DNA from: Sphingobacteriales bacterium
GTDB taxonomy: Bacteria; Bacteroidota; Bacteroidia; UKL13-3
Direction of reading: 5' to 3'
Assembly: GCA_021298155.1 (NCBI GenBank)
Contig: JAJTEN010000037.1
Location: 1-33,642, forward strand
DNA length: 33,642 bases
The notes below the pieces were generated by a model. The model saw only the letters and a program-made list of their open reading frames with translations. It ran no database searches and had not been told where the DNA came from. Positions 15,159 to 25,240 of the stretch are shown in pieces. A program made the translations under genes and the position numbers. The number at the start of each line of letters is the position of its first letter. Position 1 is the stretch's first letter.

Positions 15159-18100
15159 TTATTGTTTAATTGCTTTCAGCACTTCAGTTTTTTGTAGGGT
15201 ATTTACTTTTATAAAGTAAACGCCAGCCTGTAATGCTTGCAAATTATTTAACGGAATAATCTGCAATCCGGCATGCAAGTTTGTAGTAAACTGAGCAATG
15301 CTGCGACCATTCATATCTAAAATTTCAATGCTTGCAGGTGAAGCTTCGCCACTTACAATTTGTATTGCCATAGATTCGGTAAACGGATTAGGAAATAAAC
15401 TTAGCTGATTAGCCAAGCTTTCATTTTGTGCTACTTTCCTAATCTCAGATAAAGATTCTGTACCATCAAAATCTACCTGACGTAAACGGTAGTATAAACT
15501 GCTAACACCTGCGTTTTCAAAGGCATTTGCATCAACAGTATTATAGGCTTCAAGCGTATTACTATTTCCTTTACCTTTAACAAATCCAATACGTGTAAAT
15601 TCAATTCCATCTACAGAACGCTCTACATAAAAACCTTTATTATTGAGTTCAAAAGCAGTTTGCCAATTTAAACTTACATCTGCACCCATACTTTGTGCTA
15701 TAAAGCTGAGGTAACCTACAGGCAATGGGTTATTATTCCCTTGTGTTCCCGTAAAAATACCAAAAGTATTTTGCGCACCTGTAGTAAATAATCTGGCTGC
15801 ATTACCTTGTGTGGTAGATCCAGAAATTAACTGCCATCCCGCATTAAACCTTGCCATATTCGCAACATTCATATTAGACACTGAACCCCTGATGGCAGAG
15901 TCGGCCAACACAGTTAATTGATAGCTAAACCCTGCACCACCTGTAGCCGTTATTTGGTGATATGCATTAAAGAATGTGCTGCCAGTAAGGGTGCTTGGTG
16001 GGTTTACGCCTGAGTAATACCTCACCGCTAAATCTGATGGCAATGTGCCTGCACTACCCCACTGTACACTCGCAACTTGCCTTCCACCGAATGTGTAGGT
16101 TGTGATAGCATTTGCTGCAGGAGCTGCACTAGCTGTTGCCAAAGGTGGTAAAACACTTGTTGTAAATTCGTTTGAACCGATATCTGTTGCCCCACCTAAA
16201 ATGGAAACAGAGCGCGAGTTATTATTAAAATCTACCAATTGATTTGCCAATGGCAAGCCTTTTCCATTTACATACCAAGCATTTCCATGTGTATTCACAA
16301 TGTTTAAATTACCAATCAAAGAATCTACAAATAGCGTGTGGGCAGGCACTTGATTTCCTAAAGCATACCAATTAGAACTGTACGTATTTACATTGGTATA
16401 TAAGGTATTGAAAGCACTAATACTATTGGTAAATCCTAGTGGACCTTCAACCACTCTTGTAGTATCATTCACAATAAATAAGTTGTAATTATTAGCAGCA
16501 GGTGTAATACCAATTAAAGTATTTGCACCCATACCAAAGGCAAAACCAGTACCTAAAGTACGACGGTTGTTATAGAATATGTTATTAAATACATTTACAT
16601 CAACCAAACCCGTTCTTTGTAGGCAATAGCTATTGTTTGAACCACCACTTATTTGGCCACTTAGTAAAATACTATTGTAAAAATAGTTGTTAAGACCTGA
16701 GTTCGCTACATCTTGGATACCATATACCCTAGTTTCACCACTTGTTAAATTACCCATTGCAATTTGGTTATTCCTAATCGTTACACCGCCAGTGGCGGCA
16801 GTGTAGATTCCAAATACCTGATTAGAACTTGCACCAGCACCAATTCCGTTTCCAAAAATGGTGTGTATTCTATTGCGCTGAACCAATAAGTTAGTTGCAC
16901 TTGATATATTTATCCCTGCGGTAGTATATGCTCCCGAACCAGTATTGGTGTTTTGGATATTAAAAATTGTATTTCTTTCAACAATATGGTTAACACCACC
17001 ACTTAAATGCATACCAGTAATTAAGAAGGTGAATGCTGTTCCACTTGAATTTCCTTTAATGTCTCTAATGGTATTACCAATAATGTTTGCGGTTCCTCCA
17101 GTAACAGTGATACCACTGGTTCTATCACCAAAACCATCATAATAAGAAATATTTCCTATAGTATTATCTAATACAGAAACATTCCCACCCGAAATATTTA
17201 TAATACCATTATCAAATCCATTTTGAATGGTATCATATGGCATAGCACCTCCACCAATTGTATTGTTTGAAACGGTAATATTACCTGCCGAGATGGTAAT
17301 TAAATTTACAGCACTGGTACTTGCGATATTAGAAATAGAATTATTGCTAACTTGTGCAGTGGTTAGTGCATTATTAATTCTTACAGCAATAATATTTGGA
17401 TTGGTTGTAGACGTTGTGGTAAAGGCAGCGCCACTTCTATTTGCACTTGAACCCCCAATGCTATTGGCAACAATGGTATGCCCGGTTCCACCATCAATTT
17501 GAAGAACCGTTAATACATTTGCTTTCACAATGGTTTGATAGAAACTATTATTGGCAATATTCCAAAAATCACCTGCTGTAGCACTTAAGTTTACTCCATT
17601 AAATCCAAAATTAACAATTTCATTATTTGCAAAAGTATTAAAATCGTTACCTATAGTAGAGGCTGATTGACTAAACAACCCGGTATTTGGGATATTACTT
17701 GTTGCAATTGTTCCCAAGGTATCCCTAATGATACAAAAGGTAATGGCATTAGAATCATTACCTGAGGCATTAGATAGGTTTGACCCTAAGAAAGATATGG
17801 TACCCACTGTATTGTTTACACTTTCAATATTACAATAGGTAATGGTATCTCTCATGGCATCATTTTGTATATTTATGGTAAAGCCATTTTGAACCCTATT
17901 TCTAAACCTAAGGTATCTTCCATTACCATTAAACCTGCCATCAATTTTAACCCTATCAGCGCCGTTTAACCTGATTAATCCACCCGCAAAACTTCCTGCG
18001 ATTAATCTATCCACTGAATCGCTTGGCGCAATGGTAAAAGTATAATTACCAACACCCGATTCGTTAATTTGGTTCAAACCATGCAAACCTGTTTCCAATA

Positions 18101-21100
18101 AATCACTTGTAATTAATGCAGTAACATTACCATTTATGGCGCCATTATTAATTGCTTCAAATAATCCACCTGCATCTGTTAAACTCGTATATGTTTGTCC
18201 AATACCCACATTAATATTACCTACAAAACCAGTAACAATTCTATAACCAAGCAATGCACTTGGCGGGGTAGTTATGGTATTTACATTGCTTGCATTTGCA
18301 CCGGCAGGAAAACTTGAAATGTAGTTATTGGCTGAAGAATCCTGCGCAATAACAAATGCATAAACAGAATCATTTAAACTTAAACCGCCTAAAGTGGCCG
18401 CTGATATTGTAAACGAATACATTCCATCCCGCGCATTTCCACTAATTCGAGTTGCGGCAGTAGATGAAAAAGCACCCGTTGCCGATTTACTGAAATAGAC
18501 TCTTGGTGCAAGGCCACTTGCCATAGGTATTCCTGTTTGATCTGTTATAGAAACAATAAAAGTTCTATCGCCAGTAAAAGCGGTGTTTCCAAGCGTGAAA
18601 GGTGTAATAATTGGCGCTCTTACATCTAGTGAAATAAAATTACCTGCATCTGCACCAATGTCTGTTGGCGTTAAACTAGTTCTTATTTGTCCGTCAAAAT
18701 CATCAGTAACAACTGAAATAGCTGCACCTGCTGCTTCAATGGGAGTTGCAAAAGCTGGGTTAATATGCAAATCACCCGATGTTGCCGAACCAGTTGCATT
18801 AACAAATTGAGGATTGGCTGAGGCACTAGCATTATCTGTAGCGACCCAATTTGGCGTGTAGGTAACAACATCACTTGCACCATTATTTAAGGTACCAAAA
18901 ATAGACCCAGTGCCATTACCAAAATATAAATTATTATTAATTGTTAGTGTAGTTGCATTGGCTAAAAACACCTGATAATGCTTAGCAGTTCCAGCTGCAT
19001 TTGATCTATTATTTACAAAAATATTGTTCCTTACTATTTCTGTTCCAGCGCTGTTTCTGGCAAAAGCAAAGGTATTTGAAGTACCAGCAAAAACACCTGA
19101 ACCACCAATAAAAATTGAATTAAAATAAAAGTTAAAACTGCCTGCAAATTTTGTAATACCTCTAAACGTTGCAGGAGCAGCAACATCTCCTCCCAATGAA
19201 TCGTAACCCAAACGAATCATATTGTTTTGTACATTGGCAATACCACCAGATACATCAAAGCCTGTTATAAAAGCAGATGGATTATTTGCATTTATAGATA
19301 AACTATGCACTGTATTTCTACTAATGGTATTTGTTCCTGTTGAAGGTCCACTAAATGAAATACCAACCGATTGAACCGCAGCGGTTGTAGAAGCTCCTGT
19401 TAACACCAATGAATTTATTTTATTAGCTGAAATAGTTACTGGTGCCGTAACAGATGAATATGCGATACCTGCAACAGCCGCGTTTGGCACACCAGCAGTA
19501 GTTTGGGTGGCAGAAGTTAAGTTACTAATTTCATTCCCGGTAACCACACTTGAACCATTTGTTATGGCTATTCCAATAAGCGTAGTTGCTTGGGCACCTG
19601 TGGCAGCATAATTTAAATTCATATTAGCCACAGTATTATTGGTCACTGTATTCACAGCGCCCGTAGCTAAACTATTACAAATAATACCTCTAAAAGCACA
19701 AGCTCCAGTAGCTGTTGAAGAGGTTGAAACACCATTAATACTATTTAATAAGGTTTTACTTCCTACTGTATTATTATGTATCGTTATATTGGTTCCACCA
19801 GAAGCAGCAATTCCATTAAAACCAGCAAAAAGAGTAGCATTGTTACTTATCAAATCTATACCAGAAACAATATTATTTGAGAAGTTAATGTTTGTACCGC
19901 CACCTGATCTCAAAGCTATTAAGCTTCCATTGGCAACCGTTGTGGTAAACGTAAAGGCACCGTTTGTGGTGGTCGATCCAATTAAATTTCCAAAAACATT
20001 TACATTACCATTCGCAATATTTATTCCATAGGTTCCATTCCCGGCAAAACCACTTGTTAATGAAAAATTAGTGATGGTATTATTCTGAACCAAGGTTGTT
20101 GCACCCAATCCCACAGAAATATCCATTCCAAAGAATTGATAACCTGTTGTGCCTGTCATAGTATACACACCCGTTCCATTGGCAGCAGCACCTCCAATAA
20201 AATTATTAGTTATTATAAAACCACTGGCTGAGGTAAGTGAGGCAACATTAGGCGTAACCCATATAGCACGATGGGTTTGGCCGGCAATAGTGGTTGCTGT
20301 AGTAGTTTGGAAAAATCTATTTGCGTTAATTGTCCAAGCACTATTATTAGCTCCAACATAAATTCCAGCAGTGGCCGTTGTTGGATTAAAGAAGTTGTAA
20401 ATATTACAGCTATCAATAACATTTCCGTCATTGTTGGCTAATACACTTGCTGCCGACCCAATAGATGAAATTCCAATATTCGGATTAGCGCCTGAAAGTT
20501 CATTGCCGTTATTAGACCTAAACTCTGTAAACAACAACTGATTATTGCTCGCTTCATTATTTAATAGAAGAGCTGGACCATTGGCATTGGTATTACTAAT
20601 TACTAAATTGTTTCCTACAATAAAACCGCTTGCTCCTACTGGCCGGCCATCTATTCTTAAATGATTGATCCCATTGAGGTAAATAGCCGCTGTAGCACTA
20701 TTTGCAGTTACGCTTGCCGTTACAGAAGTATTAGGTTTTAATGTAACTGTATTGATAGCAGATGCTCCCACATAAGCAGGAAAAGTGATTGGAAAAACCT
20801 CTCCACTTGCCGCAGTATAGGTATTATCTGTTAATAAAAATGTAACTGGACCCGATACGCCGAGGGTACCAAGATCATTGGCGGCAGCCGTAATGGTTGG
20901 ATAGGCTTGTCCAACACCCACTAAATAAGTACCGTTTAGCGGCCCAAGAATTCTTCTTGAACCAGCAGGATCACCGTTAATTGGAGCTGTATTATTTCCA
21001 CCTACCACAATGCTATCGACTCTTACATCTACCACATTATTTATAGTTGCAGTACTTTTTACATCATAGGTAATCCAAAAATAGTTAACCCCATCAACGA

Positions 21101-24086
21101 GCAATCTATTGCCCGAAATATAGAAAATGCCATTGGGTGCAGCTATGCCTGAACCAAACTGCGTATTTGTATTAAAGGTTGGATTATTCCCCGTAAAGAA
21201 AACTCTTGCGTTTTGAATATCGTTTACATTTGTAGTTCCTGCTGTATTTAGCTTAAACGAACTAACATTAAGTGGCGCAAAACTATTTGTAACATGAATA
21301 CGAACAGCAACAACGGCTTGATTGCTTGTATTTAGTGGAACAGCAGCGGCAACTTGATCAACATTCACTGAATCTAATACCATTGCAGTTCCAATAAACT
21401 CTCCTTCATCGGCACCAATATCTGGTGCGCCACCTGTTCCGGTATAGCCCGCATTACCTTGTCTGATTACCCCATCAACATCAAATGTAATACCAGGAAT
21501 TACTGAACCACCACTTTCACACTTGGTAGAAATGGTGGTATCTAAATGTAAGAAGTTAGCATTAGCGCCAATATTTGATATAAAAGTTGGTAATTCAGAA
21601 ACAGAGGCCTGTTCAAATGTTGCTGTACGTAATTTAAAACTTTCAATGGTTGAATCGCCCACAAACCCATCAAAATAAATTAGCCTACTTGCAGAAGGCG
21701 CACCGGCAAACAGTAAATTTCTATTAGATGTGGTAGCATAATTATTCAAAGCTGCTGCAGTTCTTCTGATAACCGAAGTATTACCAACCCCATTAGGAAT
21801 AGATGTGTTTACCAAAATATTATTTCTTAAATCTAATGCAGCTGTTGTACTCGTTGCATTGGCAGCATGTTGCAATGCTGCTGTGGCAAAATTAGCCCCA
21901 GTTGACGTTGCGTTTATCAGCACTGTATTGTGGTAAACACCAAAAGTAGTAGTAGCTGTAGTAGCTGGAATATTAATACCTATCACTGTAGGAGTAGTAT
22001 TATTCGATACTGGCGCAAACAATCTTCCAATTAAATTATTGAAAATTCTAACATTTCCAGCAGTCGTAGTAGTAATATTAATGCCACAAAGTAAGGTAGT
22101 GGAGGCATTATTACTTGTTAAATCATAAATTCTATTGTTAAAAATAGTAGGCACACTAGACTGCATTTGTAAACCAGATATGGTAGAGTTACCTGTTAAC
22201 TGATATACAGTATTGTAAGATACCGTCCTCACTCCTGCAGTGGTAAAAGCATATATACCATAAATAATACCTGTACCAATATGGTTTAAATTGTAAATCG
22301 TATTGTAGCGGTAATTTTCATTATTCGGACTAGAAATATTATAAATACCATATAAAGCACCAGTACCTGTTGCTTTGGCTACACTTAAATTAAAAATGGT
22401 ATTACTATCACAAACTACAGTTGTTCCTGATGTTTGGATACCATACATAACTGAACTGGTTCCAGAACCAGTGATGGTCATGTTACTTACCCTATTTCTG
22501 CTTACAATTTGAGTTGTTCCACTCAGAATATAAATTCCAATAGTAGTTCCACCTGTTGTACCAGACCTAACTAAACTATCAACTATATTATTATTCGCGT
22601 TAACAACAGCTGGCGTACCAGTACTGTATATTGGATACAAGACTCCGCCACCTGTGGTTGTATTGGTATAAATTGTTCTCGTAATTGCATTCCCATTCAT
22701 ATTTAAATTGGTTGTTCCTGCAGTTACGCCAATTCCATATTGAGTTGTAAAAACACCTGTTAACACCATTGAATCAATGATATTATTATTGATATTTAAG
22801 GTTCCAATTCCAGCGAGTTGACTTAAAATAACTGTTCCAATTCCAGTTGTAGCTTCACGTGTATACCCGTATATATAATTATTGTTTACGTTTACTGTTG
22901 TAGCAGCAGAGTTTACCCAAATTGCAGTAAATTGAGCATTTGTACTAGGTGCACTTTTACAATTTAATAATCTGTTATTATTTATATTTAGAACATTTCC
23001 ATTAGCACCTGATTGTGCCATTTCAATATCAATACACCAATTAATGGCCGTGGCATTTGCACCCGATGTGATGGTTATCGTATTATTATTTACCGTACAA
23101 CTTGCACCAGGAGATGAACCAAATAACCAAATTCCTCTATTGGAAACAGGATGATTAACACCTGTACCCGTATTATTATTAATAGTATTAAATGAAATAT
23201 TTGAACCGTATTGATTATTAATAAATACCGCTCCGCATGCAAATCCTGCTCCAGTTCCACCTCCAAAGTTAATGATGGTATTTCCTGTACTTAAACTGTT
23301 ACCTCCTATATCATTGTTTTGATCGGCAAGTGTATATGGTGAGGCGATTGAAGCACCAGACAAAGCTATTCCAAAATTTACATTTTGGATGGTATTACTA
23401 TAGAACCTATTAAAAGAACTTGCCCCACTTATTGCTGTTTGGGTAATTGCGGTATTAACAGCAGTGCGCAAACTTGATACAACTTCAATACCCGTTGAAC
23501 CTGCAATATTATTTCTAATACCAGAACCATTGGTTGTATTTAAACGATTTAGTGTAATAACGCAATTTCTGATGGTATTAAAATTTGCCCCATCAGTAAT
23601 CGATAATTTATACAAACCATAACCTACTTCCATAGTAGTTATGTTTGTTGTATTGGCAATCGACTCAGCCAGATCTATTCCATCAATGGTTACATAATCT
23701 GTTCCCACAATTGCAAACATTACATCAATAGAATCGGTAGAGCTAGCTATTTTAGTTCCTGCATAAGCATTAATTAGTGGATTGGCAGTAGCAGTTGCAG
23801 CCTTCCTAATGGTTATGGTATTGGTGGCAGATGTGCTGGCATTTAATACCGCACTCCCCAATACAATGCTTCCTGTTGGCGATTCGGTGTAGGCAGCGCC
23901 CGCTCCCACATCAAACGTAACAGCCCCGCTTACACCATTTAGGTTCAGCGCATTTACCGCAGCCTCAATGGTACTGTAGCTGCCAGGGATAGAATAAGTC
24001 CCAGATAATGCCTGGGCACGTGCAGCAAAATTGCTGAGCAGTAGTATTCCTGTTATTACTGCTATTTGTTTCAACTTAATATACAT
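15159..24086 (-). CDS. Giant secreted parallel beta-helix protein with T9SS type A sorting domain (paralogue)
   Basis: 2,975 residues. A signal peptide covers residues 1-24 (VITGILLLSNFAARAQA). Three beta-helix regions open at about residues 30 (SYSTIEAAVNALNLNGV), 1052 (GTYLVGVGQAYPTI) and 1955 (GNINVGIGQTYTSL), all rich in asparagine ladders such as NNNxI and NNTI. Between the first two, at about 892-1045, is a domain resembling the N-terminal domain of BNR-repeat neuraminidases (ARVFFTGNNPTFN, NYFWITYDV). Between the second and third is an Ig-like domain (about 1820-1950, PRVYFSKS). A region of unknown type (about 2644-2785) precedes the same C-terminal end as the first giant protein: NPLPVGYLSF, WQTAFELNNKGFYVERS, then the T9SS domain from about 2888 (LFPNPF, IEILDMNGRSI, GVYFIKV). 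Predicted surface or released protein; function unknown. The upstream gap carries the composite heptad element. Confidence 0.9.
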   Translation of the reverse strand: MYIKLKQIAVITGILLLSNFAARAQALSGTYSIPGSYSTIEAAVNALNLNGVSGAVTFDVGAGAAYTESPTGSIVLGSAVLNASTSATNTITIRKAATATANPLINAYAGTKIASSTDSIDVMFAIVGTDYVTIDGIDLAESIANTTNITTMEVGYGLYKLSITDGANFNTIRNCVITLNRLNTTNGSGIRNNIAGSTGIEVVSSLRTAVNTAITQTAISGASSFNRFYSNTIQNVNFGIALSGASIASPYTLADQNNDIGGNSLSTGNTIINFGGGTGAGFACGAVFINNQYGSNISFNTINNNTGTGVNHPVSNRGIWLFGSSPGASCTVNNNTITITSGANATAINWCIDIEMAQSGANGNVLNINNNRLLNCKSAPSTNAQFTAIWVNSAATTVNVNNNYIYGYTREATTGIGTVILSQLAGIGTLNINNNIIDSMVLTGVFTTQYGIGVTAGTTNLNMNGNAITRTIYTNTTTGGGVLYPIYSTGTPAVVNANNNIVDSLVRSGTTGGTTIGIYILSGTTQIVSRNRVSNMTITGSGTSSVMYGIQTSGTTVVCDSNTIFNLSVAKATGTGALYGIYNISSPNNENYRYNTIYNLNHIGTGIIYGIYAFTTAGVRTVSYNTVYQLTGNSTISGLQMQSSVPTIFNNRIYDLTSNNASTTLLCGINITTTTAGNVRIFNNLIGRLFAPVSNNTTPTVIGINIPATTATTTFGVYHNTVLINATSTGANFATAALQHAANATSTTAALDLRNNILVNTSIPNGVGNTSVIRRTAAALNNYATTSNRNLLFAGAPSASRLIYFDGFVGDSTIESFKLRTATFEQASVSELPTFISNIGANANFLHLDTTISTKCESGGSVIPGITFDVDGVIRQGNAGYTGTGGAPDIGADEGEFIGTAMVLDSVNVDQVAAAVPLNTSNQAVVAVRIHVTNSFAPLNVSSFKLNTAGTTNVNDIQNARVFFTGNNPTFNTNTQFGSGIAAPNGIFYISGNRLLVDGVNYFWITYDVKSTATINNVVDVRVDSIVVGGNNTAPINGDPAGSRRILGPLNGTYLVGVGQAYPTITAAANDLGTLGVSGPVTFLLTDNTYTAASGEVFPITFPAYVGASAINTVTLKPNTSVTASVTANSATAAIYLNGINHLRIDGRPVGASGFIVGNNLVISNTNANGPALLLNNEASNNQLLFTEFRSNNGNELSGANPNIGISSIGSAASVLANNDGNVIDSCNIYNFFNPTTATAGIYVGANNSAWTINANRFFQTTTATTIAGQTHRAIWVTPNVASLTSASGFIITNNFIGGAAANGTGVYTMTGTTGYQFFGMDISVGLGATTLVQNNTITNFSLTSGFAGNGTYGINIANGNVNVFGNLIGSTTTNGAFTFTTTVANGSLIALRSGGGTNINFSNNIVSGIDLISNNATLFAGFNGIAASGGTNITIHNNTVGSKTLLNSINGVSTSSTATGACAFRGIICNSLATGAVNTVTNNTVANMNLNYAATGAQATTLIGIAITNGSSVVTGNEISNLTSATQTTAGVPNAAVAGIAYSSVTAPVTISANKINSLVLTGASTTAAVQSVGISFSGPSTGTNTISRNTVHSLSINANNPSAFITGFDVSGGIANVQNNMIRLGYDSLGGDVAAPATFRGITKFAGSFNFYFNSIFIGGSGVFAGTSNTFAFARNSAGTEIVRNNIFVNNRSNAAGTAKHYQVFLANATTLTINNNLYFGNGTGSIFGTLNNGASDVVTYTPNWVATDNASASANPQFVNATGSATSGDLHINPAFATPIEAAGAAISVVTDDFDGQIRTSLTPTDIGADAGNFISLDVRAPIITPFTLGNTAFTGDRTFIVSITDQTGIPMASGLAPRVYFSKSATGAFSSTAATRISGNARDGMYSFTISAATLGGLSLNDSVYAFVIAQDSSANNYISSFPAGANASNVNTITTPPSALLGYRIVTGFVGNINVGIGQTYTSLTDAGGLFEAINNGAINGNVTALITSDLLETGLHGLNQINESGVGNYTFTIAPSDSVDRLIAGSFAGGLIRLNGADRVKIDGRFNGNGRYLRFRNRVQNGFTINIQNDAMRDTITYCNIESVNNTVGTISFLGSNLSNASGNDSNAITFCIIRDTLGTIATSNIPNTGLFSQSASTIGNDFNTFANNEIVNFGFNGVNLSATAGDFWNIANNSFYQTIVKANVLTVLQIDGGTGHTIVANSIGGSSANRSGAAFTTTSTTNPNIIAVRINNALTTAQVSNNSISNIASTSAVNLITISAGNITVSNNTIGGGAMPYDTIQNGFDNGIINISGGNVSVLDNTIGNISYYDGFGDRTSGITVTGGTANIIGNTIRDIKGNSSGTAFTFLITGMHLSGGVNHIVERNTIFNIQNTNTGSGAYTTAGINISSATNLLVQRNRIHTIFGNGIGAGASSNQVFGIYTAATGGVTIRNNQIAMGNLTSGETRVYGIQDVANSGLNNYFYNSILLSGQISGGSNNSYCLQRTGLVDVNVFNNIFYNNRRTLGTGFAFGMGANTLIGITPAANNYNLFIVNDTTRVVEGPLGFTNSISAFNTLYTNVNTYSSNWYALGNQVPAHTLFVDSLIGNLNIVNTHGNAWYVNGKGLPLANQLVDFNNNSRSVSILGGATDIGSNEFTTSVLPPLATASAAPAANAITTYTFGGRQVASVQWGSAGTLPSDLAVRYYSGVNPPSTLTGSTFFNAYHQITATGGAGFSYQLTVLADSAIRGSVSNMNVANMARFNAGWQLISGSTTQGNAARLFTTGAQNTFGIFTGTQGNNNPLPVGYLSFIAQSMGADVSLNWQTAFELNNKGFYVERSVDGIEFTRIGFVKGKGNSNTLEAYNTVDANAFENAGVSSLYYRLRQVDFDGTESLSEIRKVAQNESLANQLSLFPNPFTESMAIQIVSGEASPASIEILDMNGRSIAQFTTNLHAGLQIIPLNNLQALQAGVYFIKVNTLQKTEVLKAIKQ
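18071..18080. repeat. GGTTYRAACC palindrome, copy 8
   Basis: GGTTCAAACC in the second giant gene, read on the minus strand as GGT TTG AAC CAA (GLNQ). Confidence 0.65.
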
Positions 24087-24094
24087 GGGTTATG

Positions 24095-24239
24095 AATTTA
24101 AATTACGAATTAAAAATTACGAATTATGGGTTTAAAATTGATATTTGAATCCGGATAAGCAAATCTCGTTTCTCGTCTCTCGCTTCTCGTTTCCAAAAAG
24201 TCTGGACTCTGGATTCTAAATTCTGGATTCTAGATTCTA
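24095..24239 (-). repeat. Composite heptad-repeat element, copy A
   Basis: Read on the minus strand from the stop codon of the exported-protein gene towards the giant gene: five TCTGGAT-type heptads (24235-24201), a short AAAAAG-type junction, four CTCGTTT-type heptads (24192-24165), a unique spacer of about 36 bp (24163-24128) containing CAAATATCAATTTTAAACCC, and five ATTACGA-type heptads (24129-24095). Modules are named by their plus-strand word. It fills the gap from the upstream TAG stop almost to the downstream ATG. Copy B at 29507-29706 has the same modules in the same order, inverted on the chromosome. Confidence 0.85.
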
Positions 24240-25121
24240 TTTAACAACTTCTAAAAAACCTGTTTGTTTCAGCCAAACACCATTTTTCCATAGGAGATAA
24301 TCAAAAGATCCATCTGGATAATAATGTTCAACAAAACCTGCATTTGAAGGCTTATCTGGAACTATATTTTCATACATTAAAATTTTTTGTTTTTCGTCGA
24401 ATCTCAAAGCAATGGTAGCTTGATTATTAAATTCAAAAACCATTCTGTAATACCTGCGCTTTTTATTTATATCAAATATAGGAGCGCCAAAATTGGGTTT
24501 CCCATTTGTAAACACCAACACGTCTGCAATTTTTTTATTCGTTGTAGGTCCTGCTCCATCCCATCCCAACAAGGTATAATAATCTTTTTTAGCAAAACTG
24601 GTTTTGATAATTTTATAATAAGAAGCGCCAAACCATTTGTTTTGATCTACAGTGGTAAAAAAAATATCACCAATACTGTCACTTCTATCAATCAGTGGGT
24701 AAAACGAATTAAATAGCTCAGCTTTTTTATTCAACTTTATTAGCTTTTCTGGGTTCATTTGGATCACCCCAAAATACCTAAACGTTTCATCATTGGTTGC
24801 CACATTCCAGGTAAATATGCGAAACAAATCATCTGGAGCATAAATAACCATTACATTCTTGAGCGAATCGAATGGATAATAATAACTATTGGGAATCTTT
24901 AAGGCACGACCGAATTGACGTATGAAATTTCTGCCAGAAGTTACGCGCACTTCTTCATCAAAATCTCTAATCATACTGTAAGCTAACCCACCCAAACGAA
25001 TTTCATAATCTTTCAGAGAATCTAAAGATAATGAATCAATTTTTTGAAGTAACTTTTGCTTTTGCGCCCAATTTACCTGAACACTGGCAAAGAATAGAAA
25101 AATCAAAAAATAAAATCTCAT
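24237..25121 (-). CDS. Exported protein of unknown function
   Basis: 294 residues, not recognised. The N-terminus (RFYFLIFLFFASVQVNWAQ) is a signal peptide with an AQ-type cleavage site at residue 19-20. The mature part is mixed alpha/beta and charged, with aromatic-rich stretches (YYPFDSLKN, GWDGAGPTTNKK, HYYPDGSFDYLLWKNGVW). No membrane helix is seen after the signal and no T9SS sorting domain, so a periplasmic location is likely. It lies downstream of the thiolase in the same direction with a 119-bp gap that contains a 16-bp inverted repeat. Its TAG stop overlaps the heptad element. I have no functional assignment. Confidence 0.8.
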   Translation of the reverse strand: MRFYFLIFLFFASVQVNWAQKQKLLQKIDSLSLDSLKDYEIRLGGLAYSMIRDFDEEVRVTSGRNFIRQFGRALKIPNSYYYPFDSLKNVMVIYAPDDLFRIFTWNVATNDETFRYFGVIQMNPEKLIKLNKKAELFNSFYPLIDRSDSIGDIFFTTVDQNKWFGASYYKIIKTSFAKKDYYTLLGWDGAGPTTNKKIADVLVFTNGKPNFGAPIFDINKKRRYYRMVFEFNNQATIALRFDEKQKILMYENIVPDKPSNAGFVEHYYPDGSFDYLLWKNGVWLKQTGFLEVVK

Positions 25122-25136
25122 GATTATATAAAATAA

Positions 25137-25202
25137 AAACTACAAAGAAATTAATCGTGCTTTGCGAATATAGGCAAACAGCTCAAAATTTCTTTGTAGT
25201 TT
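25137..25202. repeat. Perfect 16-bp inverted repeat around a 34-bp loop
   Basis: AAACTACAAAGAAATT (25137-25152) pairs perfectly with 25187-25202. Read on the minus strand, the right arm is followed by T-rich DNA (TTTTTATTTTATA), so it could terminate thiolase transcription. The 34-bp loop contains TATATTCG (minus, 25172-25165), one base off the -7 consensus, and so may also hold the promoter for the exported-protein gene. Confidence 0.7.
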
Positions 25203-25240
25203 AGGTATTACGGAGGGTATACCTCAAAAATTTTACATGA

